DNA from: a virus
IMG/VR virus record: IMGVR_UViG_3300048597_000314
Span: 1-28,732 of that record
Direction: 5' to 3' (one strand)
DNA length: 28,732 bases
Both the position numbers and the translations under genes were made by a program. The notes under the pieces are model-generated. The model worked only from the letters and a program-made list of their open reading frames with translations, had not been told where the DNA came from and searched no databases. Shown in pieces: positions 12,636-19,540 of this stretch (position 1 is its first letter; every line of letters begins with the position of its first letter).

Positions 12636-13377
12636 TCCGCTTCGCATACTAAGTCTCTTTTCTGGTATAGGCGGCTTTGAATTGGCGGCCGAACAAATAA
12701 ATCTAGCCTGTCAAGAACAAATATTTTTAGTTGCTCAGATGTGCGAAAAAGATTTGTTTTGCCAGCAGGTTTTGAAAAAAAATTTTCCTGGAGTACCCAT
12801 TCATGGAGACATTACAACTTTCACTGCTTCCCCTGGAGAATTCGACGTCATCACCGCCGGATTCCCTTGCCAGGACGCTTCCGAATGCAATCCCCACGGG
12901 AGAGGGTTGGAAGGTGAGCGAACAGGATTGTTCTATGAAGTCGTGCGAATTGCTTGCGACGTTAGACCCCGGTTCATCCTGCTGGAAAACGTCCCAGCTT
13001 TGCTTAGTCGAGGATTTGGCAACGTCCTTAGCTCACTGGCCAGAAGCGGGTTTGATGCGGAATGGCAGTGTATTCGTGCATCGGAAATGGGAGCGCCGCA
13101 CACCCGTAAGCGATTGTTCCTTATTGCCTACTCCCAAAGCGCAGGAGCGGCCCGGCCTTGTAGCCCACAAACCAGGCCAAACTTTGCACCTTTCAGCAGC
13201 CATTCTTTCTGGGGACAAAACCCACCGCCTGAACGAACAATTTGTTCTCTGGATGATGGGGTTCCCCGCCCATTGGTTAGACAGCGACTAAAGGCAATAG
13301 GCAACAGTGTTTGTCCTCAAGCTGTTGCCGTTGCCTACCAAAGAATCATGGAGATTAACAAGTGTATCACCAATTAA
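12628..13377 (+). CDS. DNA C5-cytosine methyltransferase
   Basis: The 249-residue product contains the ordered C5-MTase motifs: LSLFSGIGGFE (I, 9-18), the catalytic FPCQD with Cys81 (IV), LLENVP at 118-123 (VI), GAPHTRKRLFLIAY at 155-168 (VIII) and RLKAIGNSVCPQAVA near 220-234 (IX/X). It transfers methyl groups from AdoMet to cytosine C5. The recognition region between VIII and IX is short, about 45 residues. In-frame starts exist at 12604 and 12622; 12628 is preferred because GGGGA lies seven bases upstream. Residues 59-221 are overlapped entirely by another reading frame. Likely role is protection or regulation of phage DNA; target unknown. Confidence 0.9.
   Translation: MSNPLRILSLFSGIGGFELAAEQINLACQEQIFLVAQMCEKDLFCQQVLKKNFPGVPIHGDITTFTASPGEFDVITAGFPCQDASECNPHGRGLEGERTGLFYEVVRIACDVRPRFILLENVPALLSRGFGNVLSSLARSGFDAEWQCIRASEMGAPHTRKRLFLIAYSQSAGAARPCSPQTRPNFAPFSSHSFWGQNPPPERTICSLDDGVPRPLVRQRLKAIGNSVCPQAVAVAYQRIMEINKCITN
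12803..13291 (+). CDS. Overlapping protein encoded inside the C5-MTase gene
   Basis: This 162-codon ATG frame lies wholly inside the methyltransferase, shifted +1. It contains SCWKTSQLCLVEDL, HWPEAGLMRNGS, CSLLPTPKAQE and LNEQFVLWMMGFPAHW in order. From memory this is the pattern of a phage protein family usually annotated hypothetical (W-P-x-x-G-x-M-x-x-G, then LPTP, then LNxxFVxWxMGFPxxW). Signature blocks lie exactly opposite methyltransferase motifs: SLARTL opposite PCQDAS, CWKTSQ opposite LLENVP, GLMRNG opposite GFDAEW, MGFPAH opposite DGVPRP. GGAG stands about 11 bases before the ATG, only a weak start signal. It is either a true dual-coded protein or a conserved shadow of the methyltransferase. 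No biochemical function is known to me. Confidence 0.5.
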   Translation: METLQLSLLPLENSTSSPPDSLARTLPNAIPTGEGWKVSEQDCSMKSCELLATLDPGSSCWKTSQLCLVEDLATSLAHWPEAGLMRNGSVFVHRKWERRTPVSDCSLLPTPKAQERPGLVAHKPGQTLHLSAAILSGDKTHRLNEQFVLWMMGFPAHWLDSD

Positions 13378-13532
13378 AACCCCGCACCATTTCCATCAAG
13401 CTTGCCCAGGAAGATTACCTGTTGATTGTTCGCCAAGCATCAGCCCTGGGCATGAATCCCACTGAATTTGTACGCCGCTTCACCGTCCAATCCGCCAAGA
13501 TTTTGGAGCAAGGAGGATTCCCTAATGACTAA
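13362..13532 (+). CDS. Small ribbon-helix-helix protein
   Basis: It encodes 56 residues from a GTG inside the 3' end of the methyltransferase gene, with GGAG about eight bases upstream. PRTISIKLAQEDYLLIVRQA followed by LGMNPTEFVRRFTV fits an RHH fold (strand, helix, helix). It resembles antitoxin- or CopG-type DNA-binding proteins. It overlaps the next gene by eight bases. No toxin partner was seen, so it is probably a small phage regulator. Confidence 0.6.
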   Translation: MYHQLKPRTISIKLAQEDYLLIVRQASALGMNPTEFVRRFTVQSAKILEQGGFPND

Positions 13533-13821
13533 ATATTATGGACGATTCCGCCGTGGTGGACCCGAATTGTGGAGAGGAACCCCAGTCACGATGGGCGATG
13601 CCCGCATCTATAGCCAGACCGTCAACATCAGCGCTGTCCAGAACAGAATCATTGAGTTGGTGATGGAGGGCAACCACAATCGCCGCAGTCTGGCCAAGGC
13701 TATGGGCGCTAATTATGACAGCCTTTGTCGTCATATCCGCCTGTTGATAGCTGATGGGGTGCTTTGTGAGCATGAAAAGGGACGCCTTGGCATTGCCCCC
13801 TTAGACCAGGAGGTGGGGTGA
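13525..13821 (+). CDS. Winged helix-turn-helix regulator
   Basis: The frame opens at 13468, but AGGAGG at 13511-13516 points to the ATG at 13525. The 98-residue product has an N-terminal basic segment (KYYGRFRRGGPELWRGT). A wHTH follows at residues 34-90: VQNRIIELVMEGNHNRRSLA, then YDSLCRHIRLLIADGVL and HEKGRLGI as the wing. This is typical of MarR/ArsR-like or phage regulators. It lies between the methyltransferase and replication genes and may control them. Confidence 0.65.
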   Translation: MTKYYGRFRRGGPELWRGTPVTMGDARIYSQTVNISAVQNRIIELVMEGNHNRRSLAKAMGANYDSLCRHIRLLIADGVLCEHEKGRLGIAPLDQEVG

Positions 13822-13828
13822 GGAAACC

Positions 13829-14119
13829 ATGAGGATAAGAAAAGGTTGGGTCAGAATGTCTGCTGCCGCTAAAACCCTTTACACCACACCCCAGTCAATG
13901 AGCTATCGGATACAGCAATATCCGCAAATCTACAAACTTGGCAGGGTATGGGTATGGCATCCCTCTCTACGCCTACGTTTTGTGAACCTGAAAGCGTGGC
14001 AGGAAGCAGAGGAAGAATTTTTGCAGGCAAGCCATGAGCGAGCCTCTAAAAACAACCATCGCCGTTGGGAGAACCGCAAAAAGCGCAGACCGAATAATCA
14101 CAATCAGGAGGAAGCATGA
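13829..14119 (+). CDS. HTH-like basic small protein
   Basis: The product has 96 residues, and GAGGAAA precedes the ATG. SAAAKTLYTTPQSMSYRIQQ followed by YPQIYKLGRVWVWHPS resembles an AlpA/excisionase-like HTH with wing. The C terminus is strongly basic (NNHRRWENRKKRRPNNHNQ). It overlaps the initiator gene by four bases. It probably binds DNA near the replication genes, and an accessory replication or regulatory role is plausible. Confidence 0.6.
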   Translation: MRIRKGWVRMSAAAKTLYTTPQSMSYRIQQYPQIYKLGRVWVWHPSLRLRFVNLKAWQEAEEEFLQASHERASKNNHRRWENRKKRRPNNHNQEEA

Positions 14120-15045
14120 ATCGAACCCACGACGGCCGGGATGCTGGCGCATTCATTACTGCCGCATTGGATGACTTTGGGCTTGACCCCCATACATTCC
14201 GGGTTTACGCCCGCATTGTCCGCCGAGCAGGGACAAAGCATGGTTGTTTTGAGTCCATCGACAATATTGCCAAAGCCTGCCGGATGAAGCGGGACAGTGT
14301 TTACAGGGCACTGAAGATATTAATCAGACACCGCCTAATCGAGAAAGAACCCCACGCTGGCAAGCCCTCAAATTACTTTTTGACCCCATCAACTGAGTGG
14401 ATACCTTTGTCCGGGGTGTCCCCCAAACGGGATACCACACCTGTCCCCCAAACGGGACACCACCTGTCCCCCAAACGGGACACCACCTGTCCCCCAAACG
14501 GGACACCACCTGTCCCCCAAACGGGACACAAAGGGATCAATAAAGGAACCAATGAAGGAACAACAGGAAGGTGGGAAATTTCACCTGATGATGATGCTGT
14601 CGCTGACCCGTTCTACAACGGACAAGCAAGGCAGTTGGCCAGGGAAGTGGTTAAAGTTTCCAGGCAGATGAGCCAGCCGAAGAATTTCATCACCGATAGT
14701 CCATGGGGACGATTAGCCGAAGAAATCGGGAAAGATGCACTCTCTGTCTGGAAAGAATTTGAAAAGTTTTTGCTTCAAGTCAATTCAGACAAGAAAGACC
14801 CGCATGCGTATTGCAGTAAAATTGCTAACAGTTTGTACCAAAACCCAGGCAGTGAGCTAATTTGCAAGCCCTGGACAGAATTTGCTGATCACTACAGAAA
14901 ACACTTTTGCGCCCCGCCGCCGCCGCAAAAAAAACAACCCCGCATTGTGGAGATAGAAGAAATCCCCGATAGGGAGGAATCCGCCAAGGCTATTCGAGCC
15001 GCACGAGAAGCACGCCAGAAGGCACGGGAGCACCAGCATGATTAA
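14116..15045 (+). CDS. Phage replication initiator (lambda O-like)
   Basis: The 309-residue product has an N-terminal wHTH at residues 20-95: FGLDPHTFRVYARIVRRAG, SIDNIAKACRMKRDSVYRAL and IRHRLIEKEPHAGKPSNYFL. This matches phage O- and RepA-like initiators. Residues 100-140 are a Pro/Thr/Lys-rich linker whose sequence repeats in shifted phases because DNA iterons are embedded in the gene. The C-terminal half is helical (GRLAEEIGKDALSVWKEFEK) and ends in a charged Arg/Ala helix that could contact the helicase. It overlaps dnaB by eight bases. Initiator plus DnaB without a visible separate loader suggests it recruits DnaB directly. Confidence 0.85.
   Translation: MNRTHDGRDAGAFITAALDDFGLDPHTFRVYARIVRRAGTKHGCFESIDNIAKACRMKRDSVYRALKILIRHRLIEKEPHAGKPSNYFLTPSTEWIPLSGVSPKRDTTPVPQTGHHLSPKRDTTCPPNGTPPVPQTGHKGINKGTNEGTTGRWEISPDDDAVADPFYNGQARQLAREVVKVSRQMSQPKNFITDSPWGRLAEEIGKDALSVWKEFEKFLLQVNSDKKDPHAYCSKIANSLYQNPGSELICKPWTEFADHYRKHFCAPPPPQKKQPRIVEIEEIPDREESAKAIRAAREARQKAREHQHD
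14418..14529. repeat. Five palindromic iterons, probable replication origin
   Basis: Five copies of GTCCCCCAAACGGGAC begin at 14418, 14443, 14466, 14489 and 14512; spacing is 25 then 23, 23 and 23 bases. Each copy is a dyad with GTCCC and GGGAC arms. Because 23 is not a multiple of three, the copies encode different residues (SPKRDTT, CPPNGTPP, VPQTGH), so conservation is at DNA level. They lie inside the initiator gene and an A-rich stretch follows, as in lambdoid origins. Confidence 0.8.
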
Positions 15046-16348
15046 TAACCTTACCCTGCCCCATTCCATCGAGGCAGAAGAGCTAATTTTGGGTGGTATT
15101 CTGCTCGACCCAACGGCGATCGCCAGGGTGACTTGTCCGGTTGATGCTTTTTATGTCGCTGCCCACCGCAAAATCTTTGCTGCCATGCTCAAACTGGCGA
15201 GTCAAGAGCAACCCACCGACCTTATTCACGTTGCTGATGCCCTTGGGGATGCTGGACTAACGGCGATCGGGGGCATGCCCAAGTTGCTCAACATCGCTGA
15301 CCGCACCATTTCCGCCGGTTCCATCGACCGTTACTCCGAACTGGTAACCAGCAAGTGGCAACGGCGCAAGTTGATCACCCTTTGTCGGGAGGTGATTGAC
15401 CAATGCTTTGACCCCCTCTTGGAATGGGACAGTCTGAAAAAAGAAGCAGAGAGTAAGTTGACGGAGGCGATCGCCGAACGCACAACCCAGAGCGGACTAA
15501 CTCACATTTCTCAAATCCTGTTCGAGATTTACGGCGAATTAGAAGCCGGAGAAAATCCTGCAACGCCTACCGAATTGAGGTTTTTTGACCAATGTCTAGG
15601 GGGCGGTTTTCGTGGGGGCGAATTAATCGTGATTGCTGGACGTCCCAGCATGGGCAAAACCTTTGTTGCCACGTACCTAACCCGTGTCTTTGCCCAGCAA
15701 GGTCCCGTCGCTCTGTTCAGCCTAGAAATGGACAAGAAATCCATAGTGCGACGCATCGCCGCCGCTGATGCTGGGCTAAAGCAATCCTGGTTAACTGCCA
15801 ATGCTATTCCCGCAGATAAATTGGATTTATTCATGCAGTCCTACGACCGTTGTGCAGTTCTGCCCATCTATGTGGACGACATACCGGGGGACGAATGCAG
15901 CCCCCAATACATCAAATCCGAATGCCATCGCATTTATCGAGAACACCAAAAACTATCCATGGTGGTGGTGGACTACCTGCAATTAATTGGTGATCAATCC
16001 TCCGGCAACCGAGTTAACGAACTGGGCCGCTACACCTCAGCCCTCAAATCCCTGTCCAAAAAATTTGATTGCCCCGTGGTGGCTCTTTCCCAACTATCCA
16101 GGGGAGTGGAAGCCCGCAACGATAAACGGCCTGTGATGTCCGACATCAGAAGTTCGGGGGCGATTGAGCAGGATGCCGACGTGGTGGTCACTCTTTACCG
16201 GGATGAATACTATAGCCCCGATACCCCAGACCAAGGCTTGCTGGAGTTGATTTTGGCTAAAAATCGCCACGGCAAAACCGTCACCGCCAAAGCGGAATTT
16301 GACCCAGAAATCGGCACCATCAAAAACTACATTTCCTGCGCCCTATGA
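15038..16348 (+). CDS. dnaB: Replicative DNA helicase, DnaB family
   Basis: The 436-residue product has the DnaB N-terminal domain (LPHSIEAEELILGGILLDP at 7-25) and a RecA-like helicase domain. Walker A is GRPSMGKT at 201-208, the LFSLEM helicase segment follows, Walker B lies in MVVVDYLQLIG, and DIRSSGAIEQDADVV with LAKNRHGKT completes the conserved set. No intein is present. It would unwind DNA at the phage origin and act as a hexamer. It overlaps both the initiator gene and the next gene. Length is slightly below the roughly 450-470 residues of bacterial DnaB. Confidence 0.95.
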   Translation: MINNLTLPHSIEAEELILGGILLDPTAIARVTCPVDAFYVAAHRKIFAAMLKLASQEQPTDLIHVADALGDAGLTAIGGMPKLLNIADRTISAGSIDRYSELVTSKWQRRKLITLCREVIDQCFDPLLEWDSLKKEAESKLTEAIAERTTQSGLTHISQILFEIYGELEAGENPATPTELRFFDQCLGGGFRGGELIVIAGRPSMGKTFVATYLTRVFAQQGPVALFSLEMDKKSIVRRIAAADAGLKQSWLTANAIPADKLDLFMQSYDRCAVLPIYVDDIPGDECSPQYIKSECHRIYREHQKLSMVVVDYLQLIGDQSSGNRVNELGRYTSALKSLSKKFDCPVVALSQLSRGVEARNDKRPVMSDIRSSGAIEQDADVVVTLYRDEYYSPDTPDQGLLELILAKNRHGKTVTAKAEFDPEIGTIKNYISCAL

Positions 16349-16614
16349 CCATGCCCAACTACATCGCCCAAGCAATCAAGTCCGACCTCGGCACCGATGC
16401 ACTAGCGCAAATCCTCAAAGCCTACGAGGTGGAAGAATATGGCGACTTTGTCCTTGTCCGCTTCTGGGTGTCCGGACATGAGTGCGAGTATTATCCCGGC
16501 ACCGAGCCACTGCTACTCCGCCAAGTGGAAACCGACAAAGAATTTACCAGTTTTGACCAATTACTGGAGGAAATCAATGGAAAGCCTATCCACCACACAA
16601 CAGTTCGAGCTTGA
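16345..16614 (+). CDS. Hypothetical protein, 89 residues
   Basis: The ATG overlaps the helicase stop as ATGA. The acidic product contains YIAQAIKSDLGTDALAQILK and then YEVEEYGDFVLVRFWVSGHE. It has no membrane segment or signature motif. It overlaps the nblA-like gene by 38 bases. Coupling to dnaB suggests an early role, but no function can be assigned. Confidence 0.6.
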   Translation: MTMPNYIAQAIKSDLGTDALAQILKAYEVEEYGDFVLVRFWVSGHECEYYPGTEPLLLRQVETDKEFTSFDQLLEEINGKPIHHTTVRA

Positions 16615-16738
16615 ACAAATGAAGCGGGCCGGTGCCGAATTGAGCAAAGAGCAAGCGCTTGAATTACTCATAAACGCCACCCGTCTGTTGATGGTCAAAA
16701 ACAATGTTTACCAGGAATTGCTACGGCAATCCCGTTAA
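16577..16738 (+). CDS. nblA: NblA-like phycobilisome degradation protein
   Basis: GGAGG lies about six bases before the ATG; the longer frame from 16439 is out of register with other signals. The 53-residue product fits NblA in size and pattern: TTQQFELEQMKRAG, then LSKEQALELLINATRLLM and KNNVYQELLRQ. NblA has QQF near the start, an S-x-E/D-Q-A helix and a terminal Y-x-E-L-L. NblA binds phycobiliproteins and hands phycobilisomes to the Clp protease. Phage copies are known in freshwater cyanophages. Here it would dismantle host antennae during infection, releasing amino acids or reducing light stress. It closes the replication operon and precedes a hairpin. Confidence 0.85.
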   Translation: MESLSTTQQFELEQMKRAGAELSKEQALELLINATRLLMVKNNVYQELLRQSR

Positions 16739-16742
16739 CAGC

Positions 16743-16768
16743 CTGGGGTCTAAAGTCCCTGACCCCAG
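16743..16768 (+). terminator. Eight-base-pair hairpin after nblA
   Basis: CTGGGGTC at 16743-16750 pairs with GACCCCAG at 16761-16768 around a ten-base loop. No T run follows, so it may be a weak or factor-assisted terminator, a processing site, or a structure limiting read-through into the recombinase gene. Confidence 0.4.
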
Positions 16769-16807
16769 TATTGGGCAAACCAACCACTAAACAACAAACA
16801 AAAACAA

Positions 16808-17530
16808 ATGAACGCAATTGTTAAGCACGGATTCGACCAAGAACAGGTGAAGTTAATTAAAGCTACTATCATGTCGGGCAAGTCCACCCCCACCGACAAT
16901 GACCTGGCGTTGTTCGGCATGATTTGTCAGAAAGCCGGACTGGACCCATTCGCCAAGCAGATTTTCGCCATTGAACGGGGTGGTAAGTGGACCTTCCAGA
17001 TTTCTGTCGATGGTTTGCGGGCCATTGCCGATCGCACCGGAGTCTATGCCGGAAGTGACGAACCCTTGTATGACGAAGGTTTGGACGTTTACGAGTTTGA
17101 AGAAACCGGGCGGAATATCCCCAAGGTTTGCAAAGTGACCGTCTGGAAAATTGTTCAGGGGCAGCGGTGTCCTTTTGTCGGTGTGGCCCGGTACTCAGAT
17201 TTTTGTCAGTCCTACAACGGCAAACCGTCTGGGTTATGGGAGAAGATGCCCAGCCACATGCTTGCAAAGTGTGCCGAAACTCAAGCACTCCGTAAAGCAT
17301 TCCCCCAATGCAACCAAATCACGGAACAGGTGGAGGCTATCCCTGTTCAACCCGTCATTGATGAACAATGGCGAGTTGATGGGTATCAATGGGGCATCTC
17401 CCAAGGGGTCAGCCCAGAAACCGCAGCAGAGATCGCCAAAGTAGCCAAGGACAAGAAGGATTTGGCTCAGCGATTGAAGTCTGCCATCCCTGAAGCGGTG
17501 GAAGTAGCAACTTTGCAGCGACACGAATAA
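16808..17530 (+). CDS. bet: RecT/Bet single-strand annealing protein
   Basis: The 240-residue product matches phage Bet-type RecT proteins. LALFGMICQKAGLDPFAKQI (about 33-52), KWTFQISVDGLRAIADRTG (62-80) and MPSHMLAKCAETQALRKAFP (near 150-170) are the hallmark blocks. These proteins coat single-stranded DNA and anneal complementary strands during replication and recombination. No partner exonuclease gene is recognised in this window. No Shine-Dalgarno sequence is evident before the ATG. The gene ends just before a strong terminator, so it is the last early gene. It could use a host exonuclease or one outside the window. Confidence 0.9.
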   Translation: MNAIVKHGFDQEQVKLIKATIMSGKSTPTDNDLALFGMICQKAGLDPFAKQIFAIERGGKWTFQISVDGLRAIADRTGVYAGSDEPLYDEGLDVYEFEETGRNIPKVCKVTVWKIVQGQRCPFVGVARYSDFCQSYNGKPSGLWEKMPSHMLAKCAETQALRKAFPQCNQITEQVEAIPVQPVIDEQWRVDGYQWGISQGVSPETAAEIAKVAKDKKDLAQRLKSAIPEAVEVATLQRHE

Positions 17531-17596
17531 GCTAAAAGTCAAACGTGCCAGATGGGACGAAAGCCAAGCAAAACAGGTTCTCCTCAGTCGAATGGG

Positions 17597-17623
17597 GGCC
17601 CTCTTATTAGAGGGTCTTTTTTT
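17597..17623 (+). terminator. Intrinsic terminator ending the early operon
   Basis: CCCTCT at 17599-17604 pairs with AGAGGG at 17609-17614, extended outward by a G-T and a G-C pair, and is followed directly by seven T at 17617-17623. It separates the recombinase gene from the packaging module and is the clearest rightward terminator in the window. Confidence 0.85.
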
Positions 17624-17636
17624 GTCTAGTGTTAAG

Positions 17637-17648
17637 CTTTGATCAAAG
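17637..17648. promoter_or_regulatory. Perfect 12-base palindrome before terminase
   Basis: CTTTGATCAAAG is a perfect palindrome between the early terminator and the small terminase ATG at 17665. It is well placed for a late-gene regulator, but a -35/-10 pair is not clear here. Confidence 0.35.
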
Positions 17649-17664
17649 ATTTATTTAGTTCCAA

Positions 17665-18156
17665 ATGTCCGATCGCCGACCCTATGATCGCCTGCCGGGG
17701 GAGACAGCCAAGGCTTATGCTGCCTTCTCGCTGTACCGTGACATGGGCATTGAAAGGTCGGTTGACGCTGTTTCTAAAGTGTTGGGCAAAAGTACGGTAT
17801 TCCTTTGCCGTTGGTCATCAAAATATGAATGGGTAGAACGTGCCGAGGCGTGGGACATCGACCAAGATTACGAAAGGCAAAAAGAGGCGATCGCCGCCAA
17901 GAGGGAAGAATATCGGCGGAATTTGGCGGAATTTCAAAAGAATCACTTGGCTGTTGGGAAAATGGCCTTTAAAGCGACAAAAGATGCGACCAAGCAAATA
18001 ATGGATTTTGTGGAAACAAACCAAGTTATTAAGACGCTAGATGATGCCAATAAAATGGCGAACGTCATCAAAGGATTGTCGGTTCTCAGTGAATTTTGGG
18101 GCCGTGCCTTAGCAGTGGATCGCCTTTTGGAACGCCTAGAGTCTGACGATGACTAA
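17665..18156 (+). CDS. Terminase small subunit
   Basis: The 163-residue product starts MSDRRPYDRLPGETAKAYAA. This P-x-E-x-x-x-A-Y opening is common in phage small terminase-like proteins, and SVDAVSKVLGKSTVFLCRW follows with the character of an HTH. The end is helical (IKTLDDANKMANVIKGLSVL). The gene overlaps the large terminase by eight bases, the standard arrangement. It should recognise phage DNA for packaging. No Shine-Dalgarno sequence is visible. It is the first gene after the early terminator, probably under a late promoter. Confidence 0.8.
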   Translation: MSDRRPYDRLPGETAKAYAAFSLYRDMGIERSVDAVSKVLGKSTVFLCRWSSKYEWVERAEAWDIDQDYERQKEAIAAKREEYRRNLAEFQKNHLAVGKMAFKATKDATKQIMDFVETNQVIKTLDDANKMANVIKGLSVLSEFWGRALAVDRLLERLESDDD

Positions 18157-19540
18157 GAACTGGACGGCAAAAATGCTAGACCTGGCGTTTGATGTCCAGT
18201 TCACCAATACGTCCAAGGCAAAGCGGCAACAGGTGGAGGTTAGTCGCTACCCCAAAGCATCCGAAATAGAGGCGATCGTCCGCAAAGACCTCCACCTGCC
18301 CCACCAAGTCGAATTTCTGAATGACACCAACCACCGCATCCTTGGACTGGTGGCCGGCTTCGGTGCCGGAAAAACTCGGTGCCTTGTTGGAAAGGCGGTG
18401 CTACTGGCGATCGCCAACCCGGGCTGTTTAGGTTTAGTGCTGGAGCCGAACAACACCATGATTCGGACGTTGATTATCCCTGAACTGACCAACAGGTTTG
18501 AGGAATGGGGTGTGCAGTATGACCTGCGGTTGTCCCCGTTGCCAGAAGTCAAACTGTACTTTGATGGGTTCACCTCCACCCTCTATCTGCGTAGCTTTGA
18601 AAACTGGAACCGTATTCGGGGGGATAACGCTGCCTTTGCCCTGGTGGACGAGATAGACACGGCTGACAAGAACAACAGCGACAAAGCATGGCAACTTATC
18701 CAGGGACGTATCCGTACCGGATTGGTTCGCCAAATTGGGGTGGTATCCACTCCCGAGGGCTACGGACTGCTATATGACATATTCATCACCCATGCCAACG
18801 GCGATCGGCGGTTAATCAAAGCCAAGACCACGGACAATATCTATTTGCCGCCGGACTATGTGGAGTCATTGCGGGCCAACTATCCACCGGAGTTGATTGA
18901 GGCGTATATCAATGGGGAGTTTGTTAACCTCAACACCTCCAGTGTTTATCCCGACTTTAGCCGCACCCTTAACCACACCGATCGCCAGGTAGAGGCTGAT
19001 GATTATCTCTACATTGGCATGGACTTCAACGTTGGGAAAATGGCAGGAGTTGTGTTTGTCAAGGAAGGCCAGTGGCCCATGGCGGTGGATGAGTTTTTCA
19101 AATTGCGGGATACCAGTGCCATGATCGCCGCCATCAAACAGAGATACCCAGAGCATTACCGCAAGGGTAATATTTGCGTCTATCCCGATGCTAGCGGTGG
19201 GGCCAGTCACACCAACGCCAGCAAATCAGACATTGAGCTCATCCGTGAGGCGGGGCTGAAGGTTAATGCGCCACGGGCCAACCCCCCTATCAGGGATAGA
19301 ATCCTGACCGTCAATGTTCTGATTCTGAACTCCCTCGGCGATCGGCGGTTCAAGGTGAATACCAAAAAATGTCCTCAACTGTTGAGAACCCTGGAGCAAC
19401 AGAGTTACGACGACAAGGAAATGCCGGACAAATCCAATGGGCTAGACCACCCCGGAGATGCAATGGGATATTTCTTGCACAGAGAGTATTCATTCATCCA
19501 TCAACGTGCCGGAACCGGAACCGGAATCAGGATCTACTAA
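18149..19540 (+). CDS. terL: Terminase large subunit
   Basis: The 463-residue product has an ATPase domain with Walker A GFGAGKT at 70-76, Walker B ALVDEID at 164-170 and a VVSTPEG coupling motif at 198-204. The C-terminal RNase H-like nuclease shows acidic residues in YIGMDFNVGKM (Asp292), VYPDASG (Asp347) and LDHPGDAMGYFL (Asp433/437). It would power DNA translocation into the prohead and cut concatemers. Length is normal. It follows the small subunit and is separated from the portal by a long noncoding gap, unusual because these genes are usually adjacent. Confidence 0.95.
   Translation: MTKNWTAKMLDLAFDVQFTNTSKAKRQQVEVSRYPKASEIEAIVRKDLHLPHQVEFLNDTNHRILGLVAGFGAGKTRCLVGKAVLLAIANPGCLGLVLEPNNTMIRTLIIPELTNRFEEWGVQYDLRLSPLPEVKLYFDGFTSTLYLRSFENWNRIRGDNAAFALVDEIDTADKNNSDKAWQLIQGRIRTGLVRQIGVVSTPEGYGLLYDIFITHANGDRRLIKAKTTDNIYLPPDYVESLRANYPPELIEAYINGEFVNLNTSSVYPDFSRTLNHTDRQVEADDYLYIGMDFNVGKMAGVVFVKEGQWPMAVDEFFKLRDTSAMIAAIKQRYPEHYRKGNICVYPDASGGASHTNASKSDIELIREAGLKVNAPRANPPIRDRILTVNVLILNSLGDRRFKVNTKKCPQLLRTLEQQSYDDKEMPDKSNGLDHPGDAMGYFLHREYSFIHQRAGTGTGIRIY

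Noticed and set aside
13362-13821. Toxin-antitoxin pair formed by the RHH and wHTH genes
   Set aside because: The second product is itself a DNA-binding wHTH protein and shows no toxin fold, so two regulators is the simpler reading.
14418-14529. CRISPR-like array from the regular 23-base repeats
   Set aside because: The repeats are nearly contiguous with no unique spacers of proper length, and they lie inside an initiator gene, so iterons explain them.
16869-17300. 143-codon minus-strand frame in the recT gene
   Set aside because: It lies opposite strongly conserved RecT motifs and has no start signal or recognisable content.
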